A stretch of 64,000 bases of DNA from Flammeovirgaceae bacterium UBA7330. GTDB lineage: Bacteria > Bacteroidota > Bacteroidia > Cytophagales > Cyclobacteriaceae. This document shows positions 44,155 through 54,186 of the stretch, piece after piece. Below the pieces are notes generated by a model, which worked only from the letters and a program-made list of their open reading frames with translations, was not told the origin of the DNA and made no database searches. Position numbers and translations under genes: made by a program. The stretch spans positions 248,001 through 312,000 of the forward strand of contig DKPQ01000005.1 in the NCBI GenBank assembly GCA_002471275.1, in the 5' to 3' direction. Within the stretch, counting starts at the first letter, position 1. Each line of letters starts with the position of its first letter.

Positions 44155-45273
44155 ATGAAGGAACCACAGGTTATAATTATTGGAGGTGGTATTTCCGGCC
44201 TTATCAACGGGATATTGCTTTCCAGAGCCGGCTTAAAAGTGCTTTTATTGGAGAAAAACAGCTACCCATTTCACCGGGTTTGTGGTGAATACATTTCTAA
44301 TGAGGTAAAACCTTTTCTGGAGAACCAACATCTGTTTCCAGGCGAGATTGGCCCATCCGATATCAGAGAGCTGGAAATTACATCACCTTCAGGAAAGCGC
44401 CTGAAGAAGGCTCTGGACCTGGGAGGTTTTGGGATAAGCAGGTATAGGTTTGATGAATTTCTGGCCAATGAAGCTAGAAAATCCGGGGTTGAAATACTTG
44501 AAAACACCAGAGTGAAAGAGGTCAAATGTGAGGGAATTAAATTTATTGTGAGTGATGACTCATCAGTGTTCTTATCAGATTTAGTCATTGGTTCGCAAGG
44601 GAAGCGGTCCACACTTGATAAGCAATTGGATCGTGAATTTCTCAAGAAAAAATCACCATATGTGGGTGTGAAATATCATCTCAGGGGAGTTTTCTCCAAT
44701 GATGTCATATCCTTACATAATTTTGAAGGAGGGTATTGTGGAATCAATAAGATAGAGGATGAAAAGGTTAATCTTTGCTACCTGATCCATCGTGATAAGG
44801 TGAGAAAAGCGGGGGGGATCCATGAGAGCGAAGTGCGTTTTCTTTATGAAAATCCGCATCTTAAGCAGGTATTTGAGTCAGCGGAATTCCTGTTCGAGAA
44901 ACCTTTGATTGTCAATGAGGTGTCTTTTTCGACGAAAGGATTGACCAAAGATAAGATGATCTTTTCAGGGGATGCTGCCGGCACGATAGCTCCTTTCAGT
45001 GGAAATGGAATGGCCATGGCCATCAGATCGGCAAAGTATCTGTCGGAATCCATTATCAAATACTGGAAGGGAAAACCGGATCATGAAAAAATTGTCCATC
45101 GGTACACTAACCTTTGGCAAGCTGAATTTGCTAACAGGATATCACGAGGCAGAAAGATCCAAAAGCTGTTTGGAGACGATTTGGTTTCAGAGTTAACCGT
45201 CAAGACAGGCCAGGTATTGCCCTTTCTGGTTGACCCCTTGCTCAGAATGACTCATGGAAGACCTTTTCGCTAA
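44155..45273 (+). CDS. FAD-dependent oxidoreductase of the polyketide operon
   Basis: A 372-residue flavoprotein. FAD-binding Rossmann motif GGGISG (10-15), HRVCGEYISNEV (the Cys-Gly-Glu segment typical of geranylgeranyl reductase and related flavin monooxygenases) and FSGDAAGTIAPFSGNGMAMAI as the second FAD motif. It may hydroxylate or reduce a lipid or aromatic substrate. It opens a three-gene set with the type III polyketide synthase (33-50 bases downstream) and the methyltransferase, a combination known from bacterial phenolic-lipid clusters such as srsABC. Role in this organism is inferred from that context. Confidence 0.85.
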   Translation: MKEPQVIIIGGGISGLINGILLSRAGLKVLLLEKNSYPFHRVCGEYISNEVKPFLENQHLFPGEIGPSDIRELEITSPSGKRLKKALDLGGFGISRYRFDEFLANEARKSGVEILENTRVKEVKCEGIKFIVSDDSSVFLSDLVIGSQGKRSTLDKQLDREFLKKKSPYVGVKYHLRGVFSNDVISLHNFEGGYCGINKIEDEKVNLCYLIHRDKVRKAGGIHESEVRFLYENPHLKQVFESAEFLFEKPLIVNEVSFSTKGLTKDKMIFSGDAAGTIAPFSGNGMAMAIRSAKYLSESIIKYWKGKPDHEKIVHRYTNLWQAEFANRISRGRKIQKLFGDDLVSELTVKTGQVLPFLVDPLLRMTHGRPFR

Positions 45274-45323
45274 AAATCAATATAGAAGTTGATCACAGGA
45301 TTTGTTTGAATAACTTACTCAAT

Positions 45324-46418
45324 ATGCCTGCATATATTACATCCATAGGAACAGCCGTCCCCACGTACAAAGCTACTCAGCAGGAATACATGGACTTTAT
45401 GTTGGGGCATCTAACGTTGTCTAAACGAAAAAGCAGAGAACTACAGATACTTTACAGGGCCAGTGGCATCCACTATCGTCACAGTGTGATGGCGGAATAT
45501 CAGTTTGAGTATGACTTCTTTCCGGATGCTTCCTCCGTCAAGCCATTTCCTTCCGTATCCGAAAGACTGGAAATCTACAACAAGGAATCCATTAAACTTT
45601 GTGTGGAGGCAGCTAAAAAATGTTTGGAACAAACTGATACCAGATACGCTGAGATTACTCACCTTATTGTGGTAAGCTGTACCGGGATGCGAGCGCCTGG
45701 TAATGATATTGCCCTTATCGAGCAGCTGGGATTGAACTCACATGTGGAGCGTACCTCGATTAATTTCATGGGTTGTTACGGGAGTTTTAATGCACTTAAG
45801 GTAGCCAATCATATTTTAGGTAATCAACCCGGGGCAAAGGTGCTTATAGTGTCGGTTGAGCTTTGTACACTGCATTTGCAAAACCTTTCAGATACAGACA
45901 ATCTACTGGTAAATTCGCTCTTTAGTGATGGTGCCGCAGCCGTTTTATTGGAGAGTAAACCCACTGGGGCAGGATATAAGATTGCCAATTTTCATTGTGA
46001 CCTTGCTTTGGGAGGTAAAGAAGAGATGGAATGGGACATCAGTGAGTCTGGTTTCCTGATGACACTCTCGATGAACATTCCGGAAATTATCAGAAAGGAA
46101 ATCAAATCACTTACTGACAAACTCATGGAAAAGATCAGCTTAAACATCAGTGAGGTTGACTTTTTTGCTATTCACCCTGGCGGGCGCAGAATCCTTGAAG
46201 TTATCCAACAAGAATTGGGGTTTCCTGAAGATAAAAATCAGTTTTCGATGAACATACTCCGGAATTATGGCAATATGTCATCAAGTACCGTCCTGTTTGT
46301 TTTGAATGACATCCTTCAACAGATTAAATCGGCAGATCATAACAAGAATGTGCTTTCATTTGCCTTCGGTCCCGGATTAACCATGGAGAGTGCTTTGTTT
46401 AAAATTCAGGCACAATAG
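45324..46418 (+). CDS. Type III polyketide synthase
   Basis: A chalcone-synthase-fold homodimeric enzyme that condenses malonyl-CoA onto an acyl-CoA starter. 364 residues from ATG 45324 (MPAYITSIGTAVPTYK); an open frame to TTG 45306 is less likely. The triad is intact: C151 (INFMGCYGS), H284 (FAIHPGGRRIL) and N317 (RNYGNMSSST). VVSCTGMRAPGNDIALIEQLGL is typical. Bacterial homologues make alkylresorcinols or alkylpyrones from long acyl-CoA, so a lipid product is likely but the starter is unknown. It is followed three bases later by the methyltransferase. Confidence 0.95.
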   Translation: MPAYITSIGTAVPTYKATQQEYMDFMLGHLTLSKRKSRELQILYRASGIHYRHSVMAEYQFEYDFFPDASSVKPFPSVSERLEIYNKESIKLCVEAAKKCLEQTDTRYAEITHLIVVSCTGMRAPGNDIALIEQLGLNSHVERTSINFMGCYGSFNALKVANHILGNQPGAKVLIVSVELCTLHLQNLSDTDNLLVNSLFSDGAAAVLLESKPTGAGYKIANFHCDLALGGKEEMEWDISESGFLMTLSMNIPEIIRKEIKSLTDKLMEKISLNISEVDFFAIHPGGRRILEVIQQELGFPEDKNQFSMNILRNYGNMSSSTVLFVLNDILQQIKSADHNKNVLSFAFGPGLTMESALFKIQAQ

Positions 46419-46420
46419 GT

Positions 46421-47098
46421 ATGCTGAGGCGAAGATCTGATCAGCGGGAACTGATGGATGATCTCAATTATAAAGGTGATGATCTGGAGATTACTTTACA
46501 AGAACTGGATTTCATCAATAAATGGCTCGGTGGTGATCAAATATCCCTTTCAGCATTTTCCAGACTTGCCAGTCAACATAAAATTCATTCGATTGCAGAC
46601 CTGGGATGTGGGAGCGGAAAGTTTCTTAGTACCATCAAAAATCGTTTTCCGGAGGTAGCATGTACAGGGGTTGATGCCAATGCCGCTATTATTGATTATG
46701 CAAAAAAAACATTCCCGGGAATTGAATTTATCAGTGAAAATATTCAGGACTCCCGGTTTTCAAACAGGAAGTTTGACATTCTCCATTGCTGCCTGTTTTT
46801 ACATCATTTTACCGATGATGAGCTTATTGATCTCTTTGTAGCATTCACTAAGCAGGCAAAAGTAGGGGTCATCGTAAATGACTTGCACAGACATTTCCTC
46901 GCTTATCATGCCATTGCGCTTCTGACTCGTTTCTTTTCAAGGTCCGGGTTAGTAAGGCATGACGCCAAGCTCTCTGTCCAAAGAGGATTTAAGCGAAGGG
47001 AGTTGGTAGATATCCTGGATAGGGCAGGGATCAAAAGGTATCAGCTTAGTTGGAAGTGGGCTTTTAGGTGGCAACTGATCATATATACAAACCCATGA
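46421..47098 (+). CDS. Class I SAM-dependent methyltransferase of the polyketide operon
   Basis: 225 residues, with the SAM-binding motif I ADLGCGSGK (D60-G66 region) and motif II GVDANAAIIDYAKK. The acidic loop precedes FDILHCCLFLHHFTDDELID, a common motif IV pattern. It is probably a small-molecule O- or C-methyltransferase. It starts three bases after the polyketide synthase, the tightest linkage in the cluster, so the methylated substrate is likely its polyketide. The target atom is unknown. Confidence 0.85.
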   Translation: MLRRRSDQRELMDDLNYKGDDLEITLQELDFINKWLGGDQISLSAFSRLASQHKIHSIADLGCGSGKFLSTIKNRFPEVACTGVDANAAIIDYAKKTFPGIEFISENIQDSRFSNRKFDILHCCLFLHHFTDDELIDLFVAFTKQAKVGVIVNDLHRHFLAYHAIALLTRFFSRSGLVRHDAKLSVQRGFKRRELVDILDRAGIKRYQLSWKWAFRWQLIIYTNP

Positions 47099-47254
47099 TT
47101 CAGCTCGATTTAGTAGCCAGATGATCTGACTCAGGCAAATTCATTAAATTTAAAGTAGCCTTTAATAAATCGCCTGTGAAATGTATTTGCCGCTGAGCAC
47201 ATTTCTTCATCAATACATATCTAAGGGCATTAAGAATACCTTAAACCCTGAGCT

Positions 47255-50200
47255 ATGAAAAAAGCTGCCATATTCTGTTGTTTTTCTTTCCTGGCCATTC
47301 ACTGTTTCAGTCAATATGTCTTTGATAGCAGAAAAGAAGAGAAGACCTATATTCAAATGGAGGAGTTTTATGCTGAGGGGGACTACGCGGCATTACTCGA
47401 CAATGAGGGTAATTACCTTAAGCTATTTGAGAACAAGCAAGACACATTGAGTGCACTTGTGTATTCGTTTCTGGGTGAAGCATACCTCTCTTGGGAAGGA
47501 GATTTGGAGAAGAGCCTCCAATATTATCAAAAGGAATATGATCTCAGGAAAACAATCGGCGATGTGGCGGGCAATGATTTAAAAAGTGTGACTTTTAATC
47601 TAGGCTATCTCAATGACGAACTGGGTTTCTATAATAAGACGGAGGACCTTTATAAGGAGCTACTTTTAATTGATGAAGCTACTTTCGGAAAGCAAAGTGA
47701 GGAGTATTATTTGACCGCGTATGCATTGGCAGATCATTATATCTACACGGAAAAACCCGGAGAGGGCATTGAGCTTATAAAGGACCTTGAAAGAGTGGTC
47801 GAGAAGAATAGCTTTGAAGAGGCGATGGTGGCAAAAGCGCATGGTGATTTGCTTCAAATTCTGGGATCATACAAAAAAGCAGAAAGGGAACTAACAAGAG
47901 CCAGGGAGGTTCTGATTGACAATGGACGCTATGCAAGCATTGAATATGCGGCCGTACTTAACAGCCTGGCTGGATTGTTTACCAGTATTGGGAAAATTCC
48001 CGAGGCAGAATCTTACTACTCAGAAGCATTGTCGATCTTGGATAGGCTTCCTGGTGACAATACCGACTACGAATTGGCAATAAAGTCTAACTTAGGTCGC
48101 ATCTATACTTCATTAGCAAACTATGAACGTGCAGCATCTATTTTCAAAGAAAGTCTTGCGCTGGATTTGGAACTTTATGGGGAGTTCTCATTTGTCTATG
48201 CTTTGGATGCCTATAATCTTGCAGTGAACTATCTGTTTTCGGGGGATTATGGTTTATCCGAGGAGTACCTCTTGAAATCACTGGATATTTTTAGAGAGAT
48301 TGTTGGCGAAGAAAGTGTTGACTATGCCAGGGTATTGAACAATCTTACCGTTCTTTATACCAAAACCCGAATGCTTGAAAAAGCCATCAATTACGGCGAG
48401 AGGGCTATTAATACCTTTGAAATAACCGCCGGTTCGGAACATCAACAGACATCATTTGCCAATTACAATCTAGGAGACGCCTTACTGATTGAGGGGGAAA
48501 ATGAAAAAGCAGAAAAGCTACATTTAGAAGCCCTACGGATTCGCAGAAATACCCTAGGAAGAAATCACCCCGTATACGCCAAAAGCACCCAAAAAATGGC
48601 CGTGATCAACTGGTTAAAAAACAATCCAAAGGAAGCCATCAAATATTATGATGAAACTTTTGAAAACTATTTTAACCAGATCAATCAGGTCTTTCCCATT
48701 CTGAGCGAGGAGGAAAAGACCAAGTTCTATTACAGCAATCTAAAGCCAACTTTCGAACAGTATAATGCATTCATTGTCAAATCAAGTGTTGAGGATAAAT
48801 CGCTGATCGGAAAAATGTATGATTATCAGCTGGCGATCAAAGGGTTGATCTTCTATGCTACCAACAAAGTAAGGGATGCTATTATCAACAGTGGAGACTC
48901 AACGCTGATCAATCAATATGAAAGCTGGGTGGAGATGAAAGAGCAGATGGCTAAACTGCTTAGTGCCACGGATCTCTCAGCATCTCTCCGTACACAAAGA
49001 ATAGACTCATTAGCTGCGCTAACGAACTCTTTGGAAAAACAACTAAGCAGTTCCTCTGGAGCGTTTGCTGAGACCTTTGTCCAGAAAAAACTCACCTGGC
49101 GGGATGTACAGAAGAAACTAAAGCCAGGAGAAGCGGCCATTGAAATCATTCGTTTCAGGGATTTTATTCCTGATTCAGCTGGAGTATTTACAGACGAGGT
49201 TTACTATGCTGCTCTGGTTGTGGACAGCAATACCAGGGATCATCCTGAGATGGTGATCATGAGAAATGGACGATTGATGGAAACCCGGTATTTGTCCAAC
49301 TATAGAAATGCGATTCGGTATAAAGTCGAGGAAAATGAAACCTATCGGATGTTTTGGCGTCCCATTGCTAATAAGCTGCAAGGGATCAATAAGGTTTATT
49401 TTTCACCGGATGGAGTTTTTAATCAAATTAGTTTATATACCCTGAAGAACCCTGAGACCAAGAATTTTATCATTGATGAGTTAGAAATCAGGCTTTTAAC
49501 CAATACCAAAGATTTGTTGGCGGTAAATAGAGGCCAGGGTGAGCCTGGACCCAGCTATTTGTTTGGATACCCTAATTACAACATGGGTATCATGGACGAA
49601 CAAATCAATTCTGATGAGGGCATGCAGGAAAGGAGTATCCGTGGTTCTTCAATTGATGTACAGGAACTTACCAGAGGAGGCTCATTTCCGAGAGGGTTAA
49701 GAGGAAATCTGCTGAGGTATGTAAGTACCAATAACCTGCTGGTCTTGCTTCCCGGAACACAAGTTGAAGTCGAGAAGATCGACAGTCTATATCAGGGAGT
49801 GGATAAGGAAACAGTCACATATACAGACAATGAGGCCCTCGAAGAAAACATCAAAAAAGTCCAGTCACCGGAAGTTTTACACATTGCCACCCATGGTTTT
49901 TTCCTGGAGAGTAATACCGAAGAAGTAGGGGATACAGATGCCTATGTCGAGAACCCACTACTCAGATCTGGTTTAATCCTGGCGGGGGCGAATAGTTTTA
50001 TTGTGGCCGGACAGATTTCTGATTCACTGGCGTTGACGGAGGATGGTATTTTAACAGCTTATGAAGCCATGAACCTCAAACTGGACAACACAGAACTTGT
50101 GGTATTATCCGCTTGTGAGACAGGGCTTGGTGAAGTAAGAAATGGGGAAGGTGTGTATGGGATGCAGCGGGCATTCCAGGTGGCAGGTGCTGATGCCATC

Positions 50201-50377
50201 ATCATGTCGATGTGGACAGTGGATGATGCGGCCACACAAGAATTGATGACCAACTTCTATGAAGAATGGTTAGGAGGGTCCTCCAAGCAGGAAGCATTCA
50301 TTATCGCTCAGAGGAGGCTGAAAGAAAAGTGGGAATATCCCTATTTCTGGGGAGCTTTTGTGATGGTTGGGGGCTAA
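47255..50377 (+). CDS. Secreted TPR-CHAT protease-like protein
   Basis: A 1040-residue exported protein: signal peptide (about 1-20, FLAIHCFSQ), a TPR array (about 30-480; repeats such as ARVLNNLTVLYTKTRMLEKA), a helical spacer and a C-terminal CHAT caspase-like domain (about 720-1040). The CHAT dyad is intact: H880 in VLHIATHGFFLE and C954 in LVVLSACETGLGEV, with GVYGMQRAFQVAGADAIIMS and WTVDDAATQELM after it. The TPR part would bind a partner and control the protease. Because of the signal peptide this one is periplasmic or surface-exposed, unlike cytoplasmic CHAT effectors of defence systems. No gasdermin or CRISPR gene is nearby. It begins 156 bases after the methyltransferase and has its own transcript probably. 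Confidence 0.92.
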   Translation: MKKAAIFCCFSFLAIHCFSQYVFDSRKEEKTYIQMEEFYAEGDYAALLDNEGNYLKLFENKQDTLSALVYSFLGEAYLSWEGDLEKSLQYYQKEYDLRKTIGDVAGNDLKSVTFNLGYLNDELGFYNKTEDLYKELLLIDEATFGKQSEEYYLTAYALADHYIYTEKPGEGIELIKDLERVVEKNSFEEAMVAKAHGDLLQILGSYKKAERELTRAREVLIDNGRYASIEYAAVLNSLAGLFTSIGKIPEAESYYSEALSILDRLPGDNTDYELAIKSNLGRIYTSLANYERAASIFKESLALDLELYGEFSFVYALDAYNLAVNYLFSGDYGLSEEYLLKSLDIFREIVGEESVDYARVLNNLTVLYTKTRMLEKAINYGERAINTFEITAGSEHQQTSFANYNLGDALLIEGENEKAEKLHLEALRIRRNTLGRNHPVYAKSTQKMAVINWLKNNPKEAIKYYDETFENYFNQINQVFPILSEEEKTKFYYSNLKPTFEQYNAFIVKSSVEDKSLIGKMYDYQLAIKGLIFYATNKVRDAIINSGDSTLINQYESWVEMKEQMAKLLSATDLSASLRTQRIDSLAALTNSLEKQLSSSSGAFAETFVQKKLTWRDVQKKLKPGEAAIEIIRFRDFIPDSAGVFTDEVYYAALVVDSNTRDHPEMVIMRNGRLMETRYLSNYRNAIRYKVEENETYRMFWRPIANKLQGINKVYFSPDGVFNQISLYTLKNPETKNFIIDELEIRLLTNTKDLLAVNRGQGEPGPSYLFGYPNYNMGIMDEQINSDEGMQERSIRGSSIDVQELTRGGSFPRGLRGNLLRYVSTNNLLVLLPGTQVEVEKIDSLYQGVDKETVTYTDNEALEENIKKVQSPEVLHIATHGFFLESNTEEVGDTDAYVENPLLRSGLILAGANSFIVAGQISDSLALTEDGILTAYEAMNLKLDNTELVVLSACETGLGEVRNGEGVYGMQRAFQVAGADAIIMSMWTVDDAATQELMTNFYEEWLGGSSKQEAFIIAQRRLKEKWEYPYFWGAFVMVGG

Positions 50378-50446
50378 AAAAAATTTCGTTTAAACTTTAA
50401 TAGATTTCTGGCCTGGCAATTCCCTGATGTCTTACCTTTACAATTT

Positions 50447-53215
50447 ATGAGTGAAGAGAAAAAGCTGTTCCTGCTCGATGCCATGGCACTCATTTATCGA
50501 GCCCATTTTGCCCTAAGCAGAAACCCTAACCCCATCAAAAACTCCAAAGGGATCAATACAGGATCTATCATGGGGTTTACCAATTCCTTTTTGGAGATCG
50601 TGACCAAAGAAAAGCCCAGCCACATTGGTGTGGCCTTTGATACGGAGGCACCAACCTTCAGGCATGAGGAATTTAAAGAATATAAAGCGACCCGTCAGTC
50701 TCAGCCAGAGGAGATCCAGGTAGCCATACCCTATTGTAAAAAGCTGCTCGAGGGTTTTAAGATCCCAATCCTCGAAGTGGATGGCTATGAAGCAGACGAC
50801 CTTATAGGCACCTTGGCCAAAAAGGCCGCCAGAAAAGGCTATAAGGTTTATATGATGACCCCAGACAAGGATTTTGCCCAGCTGGTGGAGGAAAACATTC
50901 TGCTCTATAAGCCCGCCTATATGGGCAACTCAGTGGATATCCTGGGAATACCTGAAGTTCTGAAAAAATTTGACATCGATGAGGTGGACCAGGTGCGGGA
51001 TGTCCTCGGATTAAAAGGGGATTCCGTTGATAACATCCCTGGTGTACCGGGAGTAGGTGACAAGACAGCCAGCAAGCTATTGAAGGAGTATGGATCAGTG
51101 GAAAACATCGTCGCAAATGTGGACCAGCTCAAAGGATCACTCAAATCCAAGGTTGAGGAGTTTGGGGAGCAGGGGATCTTTTCTAAAAAGCTGGCCACCA
51201 TCAATATCGAATCACCCATTGAGTTTGATGAAGAGTTGCTCAGGAGTAAAGAGCCAGACCGGGAATACCTGACGAAACTTTTTGAGGAGCTGGAATTTCG
51301 AACGATCGCTAAAAGGGTCTTTGGGGATGATGCTGCCCCGGAGCAATCCGGTCAGCTTGGACTATTTGGAAGTGAAGAAGTAAAAACCAATGACCTGATC
51401 CAGAAGGATAGCCTGGTAGACATCAAGCATCAGTATCATTTGGTCCAGTCTGACCAGGAAATCAATGACCTGATTGCAAAGCTGAAAAAGGAACCGCTGT
51501 TCTGTTTCGATACGGAAACCACCAGCCTGGAAGCTGTAGAGGCGGATTTGGTTGGTATAGCATTCAGTATCAAAAAGAACGAAGCCTATTATGTGCCCTT
51601 TCCGAAGGAAAAGGCCGGGATCCAACAGAAAATTGAAATGTTCCGGGATCTCTTTGAAGATGAAAAGATTGAGAAAGTAGGGCAGAATCTGAAATATGAC
51701 ATTCAGATACTGAAGAACTACGACATTGCTGTAAAGGGAAAGATTTTTGATACCATGCTGGCGCACTACCTCATTGATCCGGAGACCGGACACGGAATGG
51801 ATGTGTTGGCAGAAAATTACCTGAACTATAAGCCCATATCATACGCTTCTTTGGCCGGGAAAGGACGTAATGAGAAGAAAATCTCTGAGCTCGATATTCA
51901 GGATGTCAAAGAATATGCCTGTGAGGATGCGGATATCACCCTTCAGCTGAAAGGCAAGCTCGAACCAGAGATCAAAAAGTTGAAGCTGGAAAAATTGCTC
52001 CATGAGGTGGAGGAACCATTGTCCTTTGTATTGGCAGATATGGAGTATGAGGGAGTTCGAATTGACGAATCCGTGCTCAGTGAAATGTCTAAGGAGCTGG
52101 ATACGGCCTCCATGGAGATGCAGAAAAAGATCTTTGAGATCGCCGGTGAATCTTTCAACATCGGATCACCGAAACAACTCGGTGAAATTTTGTTTGATAA
52201 GCTCAAACTGGCAGATAAGCCAAAGAAAACCAAATCAGGTCAGTATGCAACAGGGGAGGACATCCTGTCAAAAATGGCCAATGAACATGAAATTGCTGCC
52301 CGGATACTGGATTTCAGAGAGTATCAAAAGCTTAAGTCTACCTATGTGGATGCATTGCCAAAAATGGTAAGTAAAGTAGACCATAAAATCCATACTGATT
52401 ACCGACAGACCATTGCTGCCACCGGGCGATTAAGCTCGAACAACCCTAACTTACAGAACATACCCATCCGGACCGAGAAAGGGAGAGAGATCAGGAAAGC
52501 ATTCATTCCAAGCTCAAAGGATCATGTATTGGTCTCTGCTGATTATTCACAGATTGAGTTACGCATCATGGCCTCTTTTTCCAAGGATGAGAGTATGATT
52601 GAAGCCTTCAAAAAGGGCGTTGATATCCATGCCAACACAGCCAGCAAAGTGTTTAAAGTGCCTCTGGACGAAGTGGATCCTGGTATGCGCAGAAAAGCCA
52701 AGGAGGTAAACTTTGGGATCATCTATGGTATTTCGGCTTTTGGCCTGTCTCAAAACCTGAATATTCCCCGTTCTGAGGCAGCAGAAATCATAGAGGCTTA
52801 TTTCAAAGAATTTCCGGCAGTGAAAGCATATATGGATTCGATCATTGAGAAGGCCAAGAAGCAGGAATATGTGGAGACCATCCTTGGCCGCAGAAGATAT
52901 CTGGAAAACATCAACTCCAGAAATTTCACCATGCGCGGATTTGCTGAGCGGAATGCCATCAATGCACCCATCCAGGGAAGTGCTGCGGACATGATCAAAC
53001 TGGCGATGATCAGCATCCATGACTGGATGAAGAAGGAAAAACTCAAATCCAGGATGATCATGCAGGTCCATGATGAATTGGTATTTGATGTATTAAAAGA
53101 AGAACTTGACACACTGACTCAAAACGTAACAAAATTCATGAAAACGGCTATTGAGCTGGAGGTCCCGATGGAGATTGGGATTGGCCATGGCTCCAACTGG
53201 CTTGAAGCACATTAA
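50447..53215 (+). CDS. polA: DNA polymerase I
   Basis: Repair and Okazaki-fragment polymerase, 922 residues. 5'-3' exonuclease (about 1-295: LLDAMALIYRAHFAL, EVDGYEADDLIGTLA, VPGVGDKTASKLL), 3'-5' exonuclease (about 320-500, FDTET with D355 and E357, so proofreading is likely active) and the A-family polymerase with motif A DYSQIELRIMAS (D699), motif B RRKAKEVNFGIIYGIS and motif C MQVHDELVFDV (D876). All catalytic residues are intact. The PLP-enzyme gene begins seven bases after its stop. Confidence 0.97.
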   Translation: MSEEKKLFLLDAMALIYRAHFALSRNPNPIKNSKGINTGSIMGFTNSFLEIVTKEKPSHIGVAFDTEAPTFRHEEFKEYKATRQSQPEEIQVAIPYCKKLLEGFKIPILEVDGYEADDLIGTLAKKAARKGYKVYMMTPDKDFAQLVEENILLYKPAYMGNSVDILGIPEVLKKFDIDEVDQVRDVLGLKGDSVDNIPGVPGVGDKTASKLLKEYGSVENIVANVDQLKGSLKSKVEEFGEQGIFSKKLATINIESPIEFDEELLRSKEPDREYLTKLFEELEFRTIAKRVFGDDAAPEQSGQLGLFGSEEVKTNDLIQKDSLVDIKHQYHLVQSDQEINDLIAKLKKEPLFCFDTETTSLEAVEADLVGIAFSIKKNEAYYVPFPKEKAGIQQKIEMFRDLFEDEKIEKVGQNLKYDIQILKNYDIAVKGKIFDTMLAHYLIDPETGHGMDVLAENYLNYKPISYASLAGKGRNEKKISELDIQDVKEYACEDADITLQLKGKLEPEIKKLKLEKLLHEVEEPLSFVLADMEYEGVRIDESVLSEMSKELDTASMEMQKKIFEIAGESFNIGSPKQLGEILFDKLKLADKPKKTKSGQYATGEDILSKMANEHEIAARILDFREYQKLKSTYVDALPKMVSKVDHKIHTDYRQTIAATGRLSSNNPNLQNIPIRTEKGREIRKAFIPSSKDHVLVSADYSQIELRIMASFSKDESMIEAFKKGVDIHANTASKVFKVPLDEVDPGMRRKAKEVNFGIIYGISAFGLSQNLNIPRSEAAEIIEAYFKEFPAVKAYMDSIIEKAKKQEYVETILGRRRYLENINSRNFTMRGFAERNAINAPIQGSAADMIKLAMISIHDWMKKEKLKSRMIMQVHDELVFDVLKEELDTLTQNVTKFMKTAIELEVPMEIGIGHGSNWLEAH

Positions 53216-53222
53216 AGATAAT

Positions 53223-54176
53223 ATGGAAACAATACCTTCTCTTTCTGACATTAAGAGAGCCCACCAACGCATTCAACAGTACATATTCAGAACCCCGGTA
53301 CTCACATCCAATTCAATCGATGAGGTGGTTGGGGCCAAGGTCTTATTTAAATGTGAAAACTTTCAAAAAGTCGGCTCTTTCAAGATGCGGGGAGCATCTA
53401 ATATGATTTTCGGGTTCCGTCCAGAGGAGCGTATAAATGGCTTTGCCACACATTCTTCCGGTAACCACGCACAGGCAGTGGCATTGGCGTCCAAGCTGGG
53501 AGGCTCCAAAGCCTATGTGGTCATGCCCAAAGACGCTACTAAAGTCAAAATTGAGGCCGTAAAGGAGTATGGGGCAGAAATTATATTTTGTGAGCCCAAT
53601 GAAAAGTCAAGACAGGATACCTGTGACAAGGTGATCCAGGAGACCGGAGCCATTTTTGTTCATCCCTTCAACGACTACAGGATCATCGCCGGTCAGGCCA
53701 CTGCAGCAAAGGAATTCATCGAAGAAGTGGACGACCTGGACGTGATCATGACACCTGTTGGGGGTGGAGGACTATCTGCCGGCACTACACTGGCTGCCAA
53801 GTACCTCGACCCCATGATGGAGGTGGTCCTTGGTGAGCCCGAGAATGTCGATGATACTTTCAGATCATTGGAGGAGGGAAAGATCCTTCCTGTGAAAGGG
53901 AAACCCACCATAGCAGATGGATTAAAAACCACCGTGGGTGATAAGAACTTTGAGATCATCAAGTCGCATGTGAAAGAGGTGATCACTGTTTCGGAGAAAG
54001 AAATCATCAGTGCCATGCGAATGGTGTGGGAACGAATGAAGATAATTATCGAGCCGTCCTCAGCTGTACCATTAGCTGCCGTATTAAAAAACAAGAAAAA
54101 GTTCAATAATAAGCGCATTGGAATTATTTTCACAGGAGGGAACGTAGACTTGAATAACCTCCCTTTTAAAAACTAA
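53223..54176 (+). CDS. Threonine dehydratase / serine racemase-type PLP enzyme
   Basis: A 317-residue fold-type II PLP enzyme without the C-terminal ACT regulatory domain of IlvA. PLP-lysine K54 in KVGSFKMRGAS, FATHSSGNHAQAVAL, and the glycine-rich loop TPVGGGGLSAGT are all present. Candidates are catabolic threonine dehydratase (TdcB), serine racemase or threo-3-hydroxyaspartate dehydratase; the visible motifs do not separate them. I start at ATG 53223 after the polA stop, because the longer frame from 53151 only overlaps polA. Confidence 0.88.
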   Translation: METIPSLSDIKRAHQRIQQYIFRTPVLTSNSIDEVVGAKVLFKCENFQKVGSFKMRGASNMIFGFRPEERINGFATHSSGNHAQAVALASKLGGSKAYVVMPKDATKVKIEAVKEYGAEIIFCEPNEKSRQDTCDKVIQETGAIFVHPFNDYRIIAGQATAAKEFIEEVDDLDVIMTPVGGGGLSAGTTLAAKYLDPMMEVVLGEPENVDDTFRSLEEGKILPVKGKPTIADGLKTTVGDKNFEIIKSHVKEVITVSEKEIISAMRMVWERMKIIIEPSSAVPLAAVLKNKKKFNNKRIGIIFTGGNVDLNNLPFKN

Positions 54177-54186
54177 TTCCTGCCTT

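Noticed and set aside
47255..50377. TPR-CHAT protein as part of a CRISPR type III-E or gasdermin defence system
   Set aside because: No repeat-spacer array, Cas7-11 type gene or gasdermin-like gene is nearby, and the protein has a signal peptide, unlike those cytoplasmic effectors.
53151..53222. Extension of the threonine dehydratase-type gene into polA
   Set aside because: The extra 24 residues are Arg/Trp-rich and only reflect another frame of the polA end; an ATG directly after polA gives the family N-terminus.
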